From Actinomycetes bacterium (GTDB taxonomy: Bacteria; Actinomycetota; Actinomycetes; Mycobacteriales; Micromonosporaceae), in NCBI GenBank assembly GCA_023437285.1, contig JAEZGP010000681.1, positions 1 to 8,045 on the forward strand: a stretch of DNA of 8,045 bases, read 5' to 3'. Within the stretch, counting starts at the first letter, position 1, and each line of letters begins with the position of its first letter. This document shows, one piece after another, positions 1-5,298 of the stretch. Under the pieces are notes generated by a model, which saw only the letters and a program-made list of their open reading frames with translations, had not been told where the DNA came from and searched no databases. A program made the position numbers and the translations under genes.

Positions 1-2
1 GG

Positions 3-41
3 TGGCCGGCCCGCGCGAACCGGCCGACCAACGGCGGCTGA
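3..41 (+). CDS. possible C-terminal end of a rightward gene (partial)
   Basis: Reading from base 3, twelve sense codons lead to a TGA at 39-41, and all twelve end in G or C. The other two forward frames show several A/T-ending codons over the same bases. This is the pattern of a real high-GC gene entering from the left and stopping 13 nt before the convergent exonuclease gene ends. The visible tail (WPARANRPTNGG) is too short to assign a family. In DNA this GC-rich the bias could be chance, so the call is tentative. Confidence 0.28.
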   Translation, partial: WPARANRPTNGG

Positions 42-54
42 GGCGGGTTGTGCG

Positions 55-972
55 TCAGCGCGCGGCGGCGGCGTCGACGAGGCGGCGGATGGGGCTGGCC
101 AGGTTCCAGCGCTCGGCGAGGGCGAGCAGCGCGTTGGGGTCGGCCGGTGCCGTGGGCAGGGTGAGGTCGACCTCGGGTAGAGGCGCGTCGGTGGCGACGC
201 GGACGACGGGGCCGGCGGCGGCGAGGTAGTCGGTTGCGGCGGCGAGTTTGGCGCGTACGCCGGCGGCGAAGGGTGCGTCGGGCTTGTCGAGGGCGGCGAC
301 GATGTCGTCGAGGCCGCCGAAGCGGGTGACGAGGCCGGCGGCGGTCTTGTCGCCGATGCCGGCGACGCCGGGCAGGCCGTCGCTGGGGTCGCCGCGCAGG
401 GCGGCGAAGTCGGCGTAGTGGTGGGCGGGCACGTGGTAGCGGGCGGCGACGGCGGCCTCGTCGTAGACCTCCAGTTTGGCCACGCCCTTGCCGCAGTAGA
501 GGACGCGTACGCCGGTGGTGTCGTTGACGAGTTGGAACAGGTCGCGGTCGCCGGTGGCGATCTCGGTGGGGCCGGGTTCGTGGGTGGCGAGGGTGCCGAT
601 GACGTCGTCGGCCTCGTAGTCGGGGGCGCCGACGGTGGCGATGCCGAGGGCGGCGAGCACGTCGAGCAGGAGGGGGACCTGGGGGACGAGGCCGGCGGGG
701 ACCTCTTCGCCGCCGTCGGCGGCCAGCCGGTGGCGCTTGTACGAGTCGATGAGCGCGACCCGCCAGGCGGGGCGCCAGGACAGGTCGAGGGCGCAGGCGA
801 CGCGGCCGGGCCGGCGGGTGCGTACGAGGGAGGCGAGCATGTCGAGGAAGCCTTTGACGGCGTTGACGGGGCTGCCGTCGGGGGCGCGCGCGGCGGATTC
901 GGGGACGCCGAAGTAGGCCCGGAAGTAGAGGCTGGCGGCGTCGACGAGCAGGAGCGGTCGGCTCTCGGTCAC
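55..972 (-). CDS. stand-alone 5'-3' exonuclease, FEN / DNA polymerase I N-terminal family
   Basis: The 305-residue protein matches the structure-specific 5' nuclease fold found at the N terminus of DNA polymerase I, but carries no polymerase domain. A PIN-like metal site is visible: D11 in LLLVDAASLYFRAYF, the acidic cluster E120/D122/D123 in DYEADDVIGTLA, D142/D144 in ATGDRDLF, and D195/D198 in RGDPSDGLPG. The stretch 195-212 (SDGLPGVAGIGDKTA) is the helix-3-turn-helix DNA-binding element. The basic segment 67-82 (WRPAWR...YKRHR) suits the arch region that contacts the 5' flap. Family members remove RNA primers or 5' flaps during lagging-strand synthesis and repair, in the cytoplasm on the nucleoid; that role is inferred here. 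The start is GTG at 972 with only a weak ribosome binding site. It is divergent from the acyl-CoA dehydrogenase, with no functional link apparent. Confidence 0.9.
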   Translation of the reverse strand: MTESRPLLLVDAASLYFRAYFGVPESAARAPDGSPVNAVKGFLDMLASLVRTRRPGRVACALDLSWRPAWRVALIDSYKRHRLAADGGEEVPAGLVPQVPLLLDVLAALGIATVGAPDYEADDVIGTLATHEPGPTEIATGDRDLFQLVNDTTGVRVLYCGKGVAKLEVYDEAAVAARYHVPAHHYADFAALRGDPSDGLPGVAGIGDKTAAGLVTRFGGLDDIVAALDKPDAPFAAGVRAKLAAATDYLAAAGPVVRVATDAPLPEVDLTLPTAPADPNALLALAERWNLASPIRRLVDAAAAR

Positions 973-1007
973 GGGGTTCAGCCTGGCATATGAGGGCTGG
1001 CCACGAA

Positions 1008-1013
1008 AACCTA
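1008..1013 (-). promoter_or_regulatory. candidate -10 element for the exonuclease gene
   Basis: On the minus strand these bases read TAGGTT, fitting the actinobacterial TANNNT -10 pattern and identical to the hexamer before the Lrp gene at 2207. A start 7 nt downstream (about 1001) would give a leader of about 29 nt. No convincing -35 is seen. Inference from motif and position only. Confidence 0.3.
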
Positions 1014-1023
1014 ACGAACGTTA
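1012..1023. promoter_or_regulatory. 12-bp perfect palindrome, candidate operator between divergent promoters
   Basis: TAACGAACGTTA is TAACG, an AA spacer, and CGTTA, so its arms are exactly complementary. It lies in the 55-bp gap between the exonuclease and acyl-CoA dehydrogenase genes and overlaps each of the two proposed -10 hexamers by two bases. Size and position suit a TetR-type repressor site, as is common beside acyl-CoA dehydrogenase genes. No regulator gene of that type is in the window, so the family is a guess. Confidence 0.42.
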
Positions 1024-1027
1024 AGCT
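1022..1027 (+). promoter_or_regulatory. candidate -10 element for the acyl-CoA dehydrogenase gene
   Basis: TAAGCT fits TANNNT and ends 6 nt before the G of the GTG at 1034, the same spacing seen for the Lrp gene (TAGGTT at 2207-2212 and GTG at 2219). This predicts a leaderless transcript starting on that GTG, codon 3 of the annotated frame. The hexamer touches the ATG at 1028, leaving no room for a leader if that ATG is used from this promoter. Confidence 0.35.
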
Positions 1028-2191
1028 ATGGGTGTGACGGTTCATCGCCTGCTGCCCTCCGACGAGGCGGCCGAGCTGCTCGACCTGGCCACGAAGCTGG
1101 CCGACCGCGAGCTGGCCCCGCGGGCCGCCGCGGCCGAGGAGCGCGGCGAGTTCCCGGCCGACGTCGTCAAACAGTTGGCGCGTTCGGGCCTGCTGGGCCT
1201 GCCGTACCCGGTGGAGTACGGCGGGGGCGACCAGCCGTACGAGGTGTACCTGCAGGTGTTGGAGATCCTGGCGAGCCGCTGGCTGGCGGTGGCCGAGGTG
1301 GTGTCGGTGCACACCCTGGCCTGCTATCCGTTGGCGACCTACGGCGAGCGGTCGTTGCGCGAGGAGCTGTTGCCGGGCCTGCTGGCGGGCGACGTGTTGG
1401 GCGCGTACTGCCTGTCGGAGCCGGCGGGCGGGTCGGACGCGGCGGCGCTGACGACCCGGGCGGTGCGCGACGGGGACGCGTACGCGGTGACGGGTACCAA
1501 GGCGTGGATCACGCATGCGGGCCGGGCGGGCGTGTACAACGTGTTCTGCCGTACGGGCGGCCCGGGTGCGGGCGGGATCTCGTGCCTGCTGGCGGACGCG
1601 AACACGCCGGGGATCGCGGCGCAGGCGCCGGAGCGGACGATGGGGTTGCGTTCGTCGCCGGTGGCGCAGGTCGTGTTTGACGGCGCGCGGGTGCCGGCGG
1701 ACCGGCTGATCGGCGCGGAGGGGCAGGGGTTCGGGATCGCGCTGTCCGCGTTGGACGGGGGCCGGTTGGGCATCGCGGCGTGCGCGGTGGGCCTGGCGCA
1801 GGGTGCGTTGGACTACGCGGTGGCGTACGCGCGCGAGCGCGAGCAGTTCGGGCAGCCGATCATCGGGTTCCAGGGAATCGGGTTCCTGCTGGCGGACCTG
1901 GCGACGCAGGTGAGTGCGGCGCGGGCGTTGACGTTGGCGGCGGCGCGGTTGCGCGACGCGGGGCGCCCGTACTCGGTGGAGGCGGCGAAGGCGAAGTTGT
2001 TCGCCACGGATGTGGCGATGCGGGTGACCACGGAGGCGGTGCAGGTGCTGGGCGGTTACGGGTATGTGGCCGACCATCCGGTGGAGCGGTATTTCCGGGA
2101 GGCGAAGGTGCTGCAGATCGTGGAGGGGACCAATCAGATCCAGCGCATGGTGATCGCGCGAGGGTTGGCCCGCCGAACAGATGGCGCGTGA
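1028..2191 (+). CDS. acyl-CoA dehydrogenase (FAD-dependent)
   Basis: The 387-residue protein has the full three-domain layout and normal length of the family. The N-terminal helical domain covers about 10-125. The middle beta domain opens with the signature AYCLSEPAGGSDAAAL (from 126) and includes VTGTKAWITHAG (154-165). The C-terminal helical domain carries REREQFGQPI (269-278) and the second signature QVLGGYGYVADHPVERYFRE (339-358). The catalytic base is expected to be E366 in VEGTNQIQR, the position used by short- and medium-chain enzymes. It would remove the alpha and beta hydrogens of an acyl-CoA thioester in the cytoplasm and pass electrons to electron-transfer flavoprotein. Whether the substrate is a straight-chain or a branched-chain (amino-acid derived) acyl-CoA cannot be read from the sequence. 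No Shine-Dalgarno sequence precedes ATG 1028; GTG 1034 is an equally good start if the mRNA is leaderless. Confidence 0.93.
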   Translation: MGVTVHRLLPSDEAAELLDLATKLADRELAPRAAAAEERGEFPADVVKQLARSGLLGLPYPVEYGGGDQPYEVYLQVLEILASRWLAVAEVVSVHTLACYPLATYGERSLREELLPGLLAGDVLGAYCLSEPAGGSDAAALTTRAVRDGDAYAVTGTKAWITHAGRAGVYNVFCRTGGPGAGGISCLLADANTPGIAAQAPERTMGLRSSPVAQVVFDGARVPADRLIGAEGQGFGIALSALDGGRLGIAACAVGLAQGALDYAVAYAREREQFGQPIIGFQGIGFLLADLATQVSAARALTLAAARLRDAGRPYSVEAAKAKLFATDVAMRVTTEAVQVLGGYGYVADHPVERYFREAKVLQIVEGTNQIQRMVIARGLARRTDGA

Positions 2192-2206
2192 GCGGTGGCG
2201 GGCGTG

Positions 2207-2212
2207 TAGGTT
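2207..2212 (+). promoter_or_regulatory. -10 element of a leaderless promoter for the Lrp-type gene
   Basis: TAGGTT matches TANNNT and ends exactly 6 nt before the GTG at 2219, placing the expected transcription start on the first base of that codon. The 27-nt gap after the acyl-CoA dehydrogenase has no Shine-Dalgarno sequence, which supports leaderless expression independent of the upstream gene. No clear -35 is visible. Confidence 0.45.
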
Positions 2213-2218
2213 CGTCGC

Positions 2219-2665
2219 GTGGAGGAGATCGACCGGGCTATCGTGGCCGCGCTGACCACTGATGGACGCATGTCGTATACGGACCTGGCGGAGAGGGTCG
2301 GGTTGTCGGTGTCGGCGGCGCATCAGCGGGTGCGCCGGCTGGAGCAGCGGGGGATTCTCCAGGGGTACGCCGCGCGGGTGGACTACCCGGCGGTGGGGTT
2401 GCCGATGACGGCCTTCGTGGCGATCCGGCCGCTGGATCCGTCGCAGCCGGATGACGCGCCGGAGCGGCTGGCCTCCCTGCCGGAGATCGAGTCGTGCTAT
2501 TCGGTGGCCGGTGAGGACTTCTACGTCCTGTTGGTGCGGGTGGGGACGCCGGCGGATCTGGAGCGGTTGTTGCAGAAGATCCGGCAGGCGGCCAACGTGA
2601 TCACCCGGACGACGGTGGTGTTGTCGACGCCGTACGAGGGTCGGCCACCCCGGGTGGGTTCCTGA
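2219..2665 (+). CDS. Lrp/AsnC-family transcriptional regulator
   Basis: The protein has 148 residues, the usual family size. An N-terminal winged helix-turn-helix occupies about 3-50: DLAERVGLS forms the first helix and turn, and SVSAAHQRVRRLEQRG (from 31) the recognition helix and the run into the wing. A RAM/AsnC_trans_reg effector and oligomerisation domain follows at about 64-138, with the conserved strand-loop SVAGEDFYVLLVRV (95-108) whose Gly-Glu-Asp part contributes to the ligand pocket in the family. Such proteins form dimers to octamers, wrap DNA and usually respond to an amino acid or related metabolite. The GTG start is chosen from the -10 hexamer 6 nt upstream. It follows the acyl-CoA dehydrogenase on the same strand, so control of that gene, of itself, or of branched-chain amino-acid breakdown is possible but unproven. 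It is not an obvious regulator of the ara operon. Confidence 0.92.
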   Translation: MEEIDRAIVAALTTDGRMSYTDLAERVGLSVSAAHQRVRRLEQRGILQGYAARVDYPAVGLPMTAFVAIRPLDPSQPDDAPERLASLPEIESCYSVAGEDFYVLLVRVGTPADLERLLQKIRQAANVITRTTVVLSTPYEGRPPRVGS

Positions 2666-2670
2666 CCCGG
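2650..2670 (+). terminator. weak hairpin over the Lrp stop codon, possible terminator
   Basis: CCGGGT (2650-2655) pairs with ACCCGG (2665-2670) around a 9-nt loop, across the stop codon of the Lrp gene. The stem is only 6 bp and no T-run follows (TTGCTGTAGG), so it is a poor intrinsic terminator by the usual rules, although actinobacterial terminators often lack T-runs. Confidence 0.15.
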
Positions 2671-2683
2671 TTGCTGTAGGGCT

Positions 2684-2737
2684 GTTGAGGCTGGCCGGCG
2701 TCGATGCGCAAGGGCTGGCCGGACGGGCCGTTGAGGC
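2684..2737. repeat. short interleaved direct repeats upstream of the ara operon
   Basis: GTTGAGGC occurs at 2684-2691 and again at 2730-2737, and GGCTGGCCGG at 2689-2698 and 2713-2722. The first copies overlap in one 15-base block. They may be binding half-sites or simple low-complexity GC sequence; no function is shown. Confidence 0.35.
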
Positions 2738-2747
2738 CGCTGTGACT

Positions 2748-2763
2748 GGACAGTTAATTGTCC
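2748..2763. promoter_or_regulatory. 16-bp near-perfect palindrome, candidate regulator site
   Basis: GGACAGTTAATTGTCC is self-complementary except for one base pair (positions 6 and 11). It is an AT-centred island in GC-rich DNA, about 105 bp upstream of the -35 of the araB promoter. It differs in sequence from the LacI-type operator at 2868, so a second regulator is implied if it is used. A weak promoter-like pair (TTGAGG at 2731 and TTAATT at 2754, 17-bp spacer) overlaps it. Confidence 0.42.
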
Positions 2764-2769
2764 TGTTTT

Positions 2770-2819
2770 GCGCCTCAGTCAAGGCAGGCGGGATCGCCTG
2801 GATGCCTTGCGGCGCCTCA
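2770..2819. repeat. hairpin framed by two direct copies of GCGCCTCA
   Basis: GCGCCTCA occurs at 2770-2777 and 2812-2819. Exactly 2 nt inside each copy lies one arm of an inverted repeat: CAAGGCA (2780-2786) with TGCCTTG (2803-2809), continued by GGCG (2787-2790) with CGCC (2795-2798). This gives an 11-bp stem with a GGAT loop and a 4-nt bulge (TGGA) on the 3' side. It sits upstream of the proposed araB promoter, so it would not be in that mRNA. It could be the terminator of the Lrp transcript, a protein site, or a tiny inserted palindrome with a target duplication. No T-run follows the stem. Confidence 0.5.
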
Positions 2820-2840
2820 TTTCTAGGCTGTTGCGGTTGC

Positions 2841-2847
2841 GTTATCG
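2841..2847. promoter_or_regulatory. possible auxiliary operator half-site
   Basis: GTTATCG is the reverse complement of CGATAAC, one arm and centre of the operator at 2868-2881. It lies about 30 bp, or three helical turns, upstream of that operator and just before the -35. A second repressor dimer could contact it, but the other arm (AAC at 2848-2850) is degenerate. Confidence 0.25.
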
Positions 2848-2854
2848 AACGGCG

Positions 2855-2882
2855 TTGACAGCTGCTATGTTAACGATAACAC
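2855..2882 (+). promoter_or_regulatory. promoter of the araBDA(-chvE) operon
   Basis: A perfect -35 hexamer TTGACA (2855-2860) is followed after 16 bp by TAACAC (2877-2882) as the best-spaced -10. That -10 is weak, as expected for a regulated promoter. Transcription would begin near 2889, giving a leader of about 50 nt to araB. The operator at 2868-2881 covers the spacer and the -10, so a bound repressor would block polymerase. Confidence 0.55.
2868..2881. promoter_or_regulatory. LacI-family-type operator (likely arabinose repressor site)
   Basis: TGTTAACGATAACA has fully complementary 5-bp arms (TGTTA and TAACA) around an ACGA centre containing CG, the usual form of LacI/GalR operators. Its overlap with the promoter fits repression relieved by arabinose. 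Actinobacterial ara genes are known to be controlled by LacI-type AraR proteins; assigning this site to AraR is inference, since no such gene is in the window. Confidence 0.6.
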
Positions 2883-2927
2883 TCCCTGCAAAGACGCGCC
2901 GCACGCGCGTTCAGTACGGCCAACTTC

Positions 2928-2932
2928 GGAGG
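2928..2932 (+). promoter_or_regulatory. Shine-Dalgarno site that sets the araB start
   Basis: GGAGG ends 6 nt before the ATG at 2939. The same frame stays open upstream to a TTG at 2768, but those 57 extra codons span the promoter and operator, have no ribosome binding site and encode Arg/Leu-rich sequence absent from ribulokinases. Confidence 0.85.
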
Positions 2933-2938
2933 TGGCAG

Positions 2939-4615
2939 ATGGGCGTCCCCGACCCACTGGTGGTCGGCGTCGATTACGGCACGCTGTCCGGTCGTGCCGT
3001 GGTGGTGCGCGTGGCCGACGGCACCGAGCTGGGCTCGGCCGTGCACGAGTACGCGCACGCCGTGCTCACCGACGCCCTGCCCGACGGGACGCCGCTGGGG
3101 GTCGACTGGGCGTTACAGGTGCCCGGCGACTACGTCGACGTGCTGCGCAACGCCGTGCCGGCCGCGATCGCGGCGGCGGGGGTCGACCCGGCGCGGGTCA
3201 TCGGCATCGCGACGGACTTCACCGCGTGCACGATGGTGCCGACCTTGGCCGACGGCACGCCGCTCAACGAGCTGCCGCAGTACGCGGGCCGTCCGCACGC
3301 GTACGTCAAGCTGTGGAAGCACCACGCCGCCCAGGGACAGGCCGACCGGATCAACGAGCTGGCCGCGCAGCGGGGCGAGTCGTGGCTGCCCCGCTACGGC
3401 GGGCTGATCTCCTCGGAGTGGGAGTTCGCCAAGGGCCTGCAACTGCTCGAGGAGGACCCGGAGATCTACGGCGCGATGCGCCACTGGGTCGAGGCCGCCG
3501 ACTGGATCGTCTGGCAGCTGACCGGCGAGTACGTGCGCAACGCCTGCACGGCCGGCTACAAGGGCATCCTGCAGGACGGGCAGTACCCGTCGCGGGAGTT
3601 CCTCGCCGCCCTCAACCCCGACTTCGCCGACTTCGTCGCCGACAAGCTCGACCACCCGATCGGCCAGCTCGGCGCGCGTGCCGGTTCGCTGACGGCGCAG
3701 GCCGCCCAGTGGACCGGCCTGCCGGAGGGCATCGCGGTCGCGGTGGGCAACGTGGACGCGCACGTGACGGCCGCGGCCGGCGACGCGCTGCGGCCGGGTC
3801 AGATGGTCGCCATCATGGGCACCTCGACGTGTCACGTGATGAACGGTTCGGAGCTGCGCGAGGTGCCCGGCATGTGCGGGGTCGTCGACGGCGGCATCGT
3901 GGCGGGCCTGTGGGGGTACGAGGCCGGGCAGAGCGGGGTGGGCGACATCTTCGGCCACTTCGTGGAGCGGCACGTGCCGGCCGATTACGTGGCGGCGGCG
4001 CGCGAGGCGGGCATCTCGGTGCACGAGCACCTGACCCGGCTGGCGGCGGCGCAGCCGATCGGCGCGCACGGGCTCATCGCCCTGGACTGGCACTCGGGCA
4101 ACCGGTCGGTGCTGGTCGACCACGAGCTGTCCGGCGTCCTCGTGGGGGAGACCCTGGCGACCCGGCCGGAGGACATCTACCGGGCGTTGATCGAGGCGAC
4201 GGCGTTCGGCACGCGCACGATCATCGAGACGTTCGCGAAGGCGGGCATCCCCGCCGAGGAGCTGATCATCTCGGGCGGGCTGGCGAAGAACCGCCTGCTC
4301 ATGCAGATCTACAGCGACGTGACGCGGCTGCCGCTGTCCCAGATCACCTCCGAGCAGGGTCCGGCGCTGGGCTCGGCGATCCACGCGGCGGTGGCCGCCG
4401 GGGCGTACCCGGACGTGCCGGCCGCGGCGGCGGCGATGGGCCGGGTGGCGCGCAACGTGTACACCCCGGACGAGGCGGCCGCGTCGGCGTACGACGAGCT
4501 GTTCGCCGAGTACACGACGCTGCACGACTACTTCGGGCGGGGCGCCAACAAGGTGATGCGCCGGTTGCGGGCGATCCAGCGCGCGGCGACGACGAAGGTG
4601 GGGGCCGACGCGTGA
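2939..4615 (+). CDS. araB: L-ribulokinase
   Basis: This cytoplasmic enzyme phosphorylates L-ribulose with ATP to L-ribulose-5-phosphate, the second step of arabinose use. From ATG 2939 the protein has 558 residues, normal for AraB. It has the two-lobed FGGY kinase plan. The N-terminal phosphate loop is [15 protein letters not shown] (8-22). [10 protein letters not shown] (92-101) is the ribulokinase version of a substrate-side motif. [11 protein letters not shown] (271-281) carries the expected catalytic base D273. MGTSTCHV (293-300) and [15 protein letters not shown] (327-341) follow. ALDWHSGNR (381-389) is typical of AraB and helps separate it from xylulokinase and glycerol kinase. The C-terminal FGGY signature is [17 protein letters not shown] (445-461). 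It is first in the operon, behind a TTGACA promoter and LacI-type operator, and its stop overlaps the araD start by 4 nt (GTGA). A D-ribulokinase role is less likely given the araD and araA neighbours. Confidence 0.96.
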   Translation: MGVPDPLVVGVDYGTLSGRAVVVRVADGTELGSAVHEYAHAVLTDALPDGTPLGVDWALQVPGDYVDVLRNAVPAAIAAAGVDPARVIGIATDFTACTMVPTLADGTPLNELPQYAGRPHAYVKLWKHHAAQGQADRINELAAQRGESWLPRYGGLISSEWEFAKGLQLLEEDPEIYGAMRHWVEAADWIVWQLTGEYVRNACTAGYKGILQDGQYPSREFLAALNPDFADFVADKLDHPIGQLGARAGSLTAQAAQWTGLPEGIAVAVGNVDAHVTAAAGDALRPGQMVAIMGTSTCHVMNGSELREVPGMCGVVDGGIVAGLWGYEAGQSGVGDIFGHFVERHVPADYVAAAREAGISVHEHLTRLAAAQPIGAHGLIALDWHSGNRSVLVDHELSGVLVGETLATRPEDIYRALIEATAFGTRTIIETFAKAGIPAEELIISGGLAKNRLLMQIYSDVTRLPLSQITSEQGPALGSAIHAAVAAGAYPDVPAAAAAMGRVARNVYTPDEAAASAYDELFAEYTTLHDYFGRGANKVMRRLRAIQRAATTKVGADA

Positions 4616-5298
4616 CGATCACCGAAGCCGTGCGCGGGACGATCGCGGGCGTGCGGGAGACCGTGGCCGCGTTGCATGCCGAGTTGCCGCGCAACGAGCT
4701 GGTCGTGTGGACCGCCGGCAACGTGTCGGCCCGGGTACCGGACGCGGACCTGCTGGTCATCAAGCCGTCCGGGGTCCGCTACGAGGACATCACCCCGGAC
4801 AACATGGTGGTGACCGACCTCGACGGGCGTCTCGTGGAGGGCGAGTTCGCGCCGTCGTCGGACACGGCCGCGCACGCGTACGTGTACAAGCACATGCCGC
4901 ACGTGGGCGGCGTGGTCCACACCCACTCGACGTACGCGACGGCGTGGTCGGCGCGGGCCGAGCCGATCCCGTGCGTCCTGACGATGATCGCCGACGAGTT
5001 CGGTGGGGACATTCCGGTGGGCCCGTTCGCGCTGATCGGCGACGACTCGATCGGTCGCGGCATCGTGGAGACCCTGTCGGGCAGCCGCTCGCCGGCGGTA
5101 CTCATGCGCAACCACGGCGTGTTCACCATCGGCCGCGACGCGAAGGCCGCGGTGAAGGCGGCGGTCATGTGCGAGGACGTGGCGCGCACCGTGCACATCG
5201 CCCGCCAGTTGGGCACCCCGCTGCCGATCGGGCAGTCCGACATCGACGCGCTCTACGCGCGCTACCAGAACGTCTACGGCCAGGAGACCCCGAAATGA
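4612..5298 (+). CDS. araD: L-ribulose-5-phosphate 4-epimerase (class II aldolase fold)
   Basis: It interconverts L-ribulose-5-phosphate and D-xylulose-5-phosphate by retro-aldol cleavage and re-addition on a metal ion, feeding the pentose phosphate pathway. The 228-residue length fits. Phosphate-binding segments are AGNVSAR (35-41), KPSG (51-54) and PSSDT (81-85, with D84 like E. coli D76). Metal ligands are H103 and H105 in VVHTHSTYA, and H168 in RNHGVF. D128 in ADEFGG and Y222 in the final YGQ match E. coli D120 and Y229. Two departures from E. coli are visible: the His of THADYF is Ile126, and the position of E. coli H218 appears to be Leu214. The segment after D128 is also shorter and different. 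Other class II aldolases such as fuculose-phosphate aldolase are alternatives on fold alone, but the operon argues for AraD. The GTG start overlaps the araB stop; the ATGA overlap with araA implies coupled translation. Confidence 0.92.
   Translation: MTITEAVRGTIAGVRETVAALHAELPRNELVVWTAGNVSARVPDADLLVIKPSGVRYEDITPDNMVVTDLDGRLVEGEFAPSSDTAAHAYVYKHMPHVGGVVHTHSTYATAWSARAEPIPCVLTMIADEFGGDIPVGPFALIGDDSIGRGIVETLSGSRSPAVLMRNHGVFTIGRDAKAAVKAAVMCEDVARTVHIARQLGTPLPIGQSDIDALYARYQNVYGQETPK

Noticed and set aside
2..229. 75-codon forward frame overlapping the exonuclease gene end
   Set aside because: Arg/Ala/Ser-rich shadow of the minus-strand exonuclease, with no domain or ribosome binding site.
2768..2938. 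In-frame N-terminal extension of araB by 57 residues
   Set aside because: It would start at TTG without a ribosome binding site, spans the promoter and operator, encodes Arg/Leu-rich sequence unlike ribulokinases, and a GGAGG lies correctly before ATG 2939.
3113..4525. 470-codon antisense open frame opposite araB
   Set aside because: Composition is Arg/His/Val-rich with no recognisable domain; it mirrors the araB codon pattern and has no plausible start signals.
2932..4611. Long stop-free frame across araB continuing into araD (788 codons)
   Set aside because: The first 560 codons give Arg/Gly/Ala-rich nonsense, the usual off-frame shadow in GC-rich DNA. Only the part from GTG 4612 is a gene, so this is not a fusion protein.
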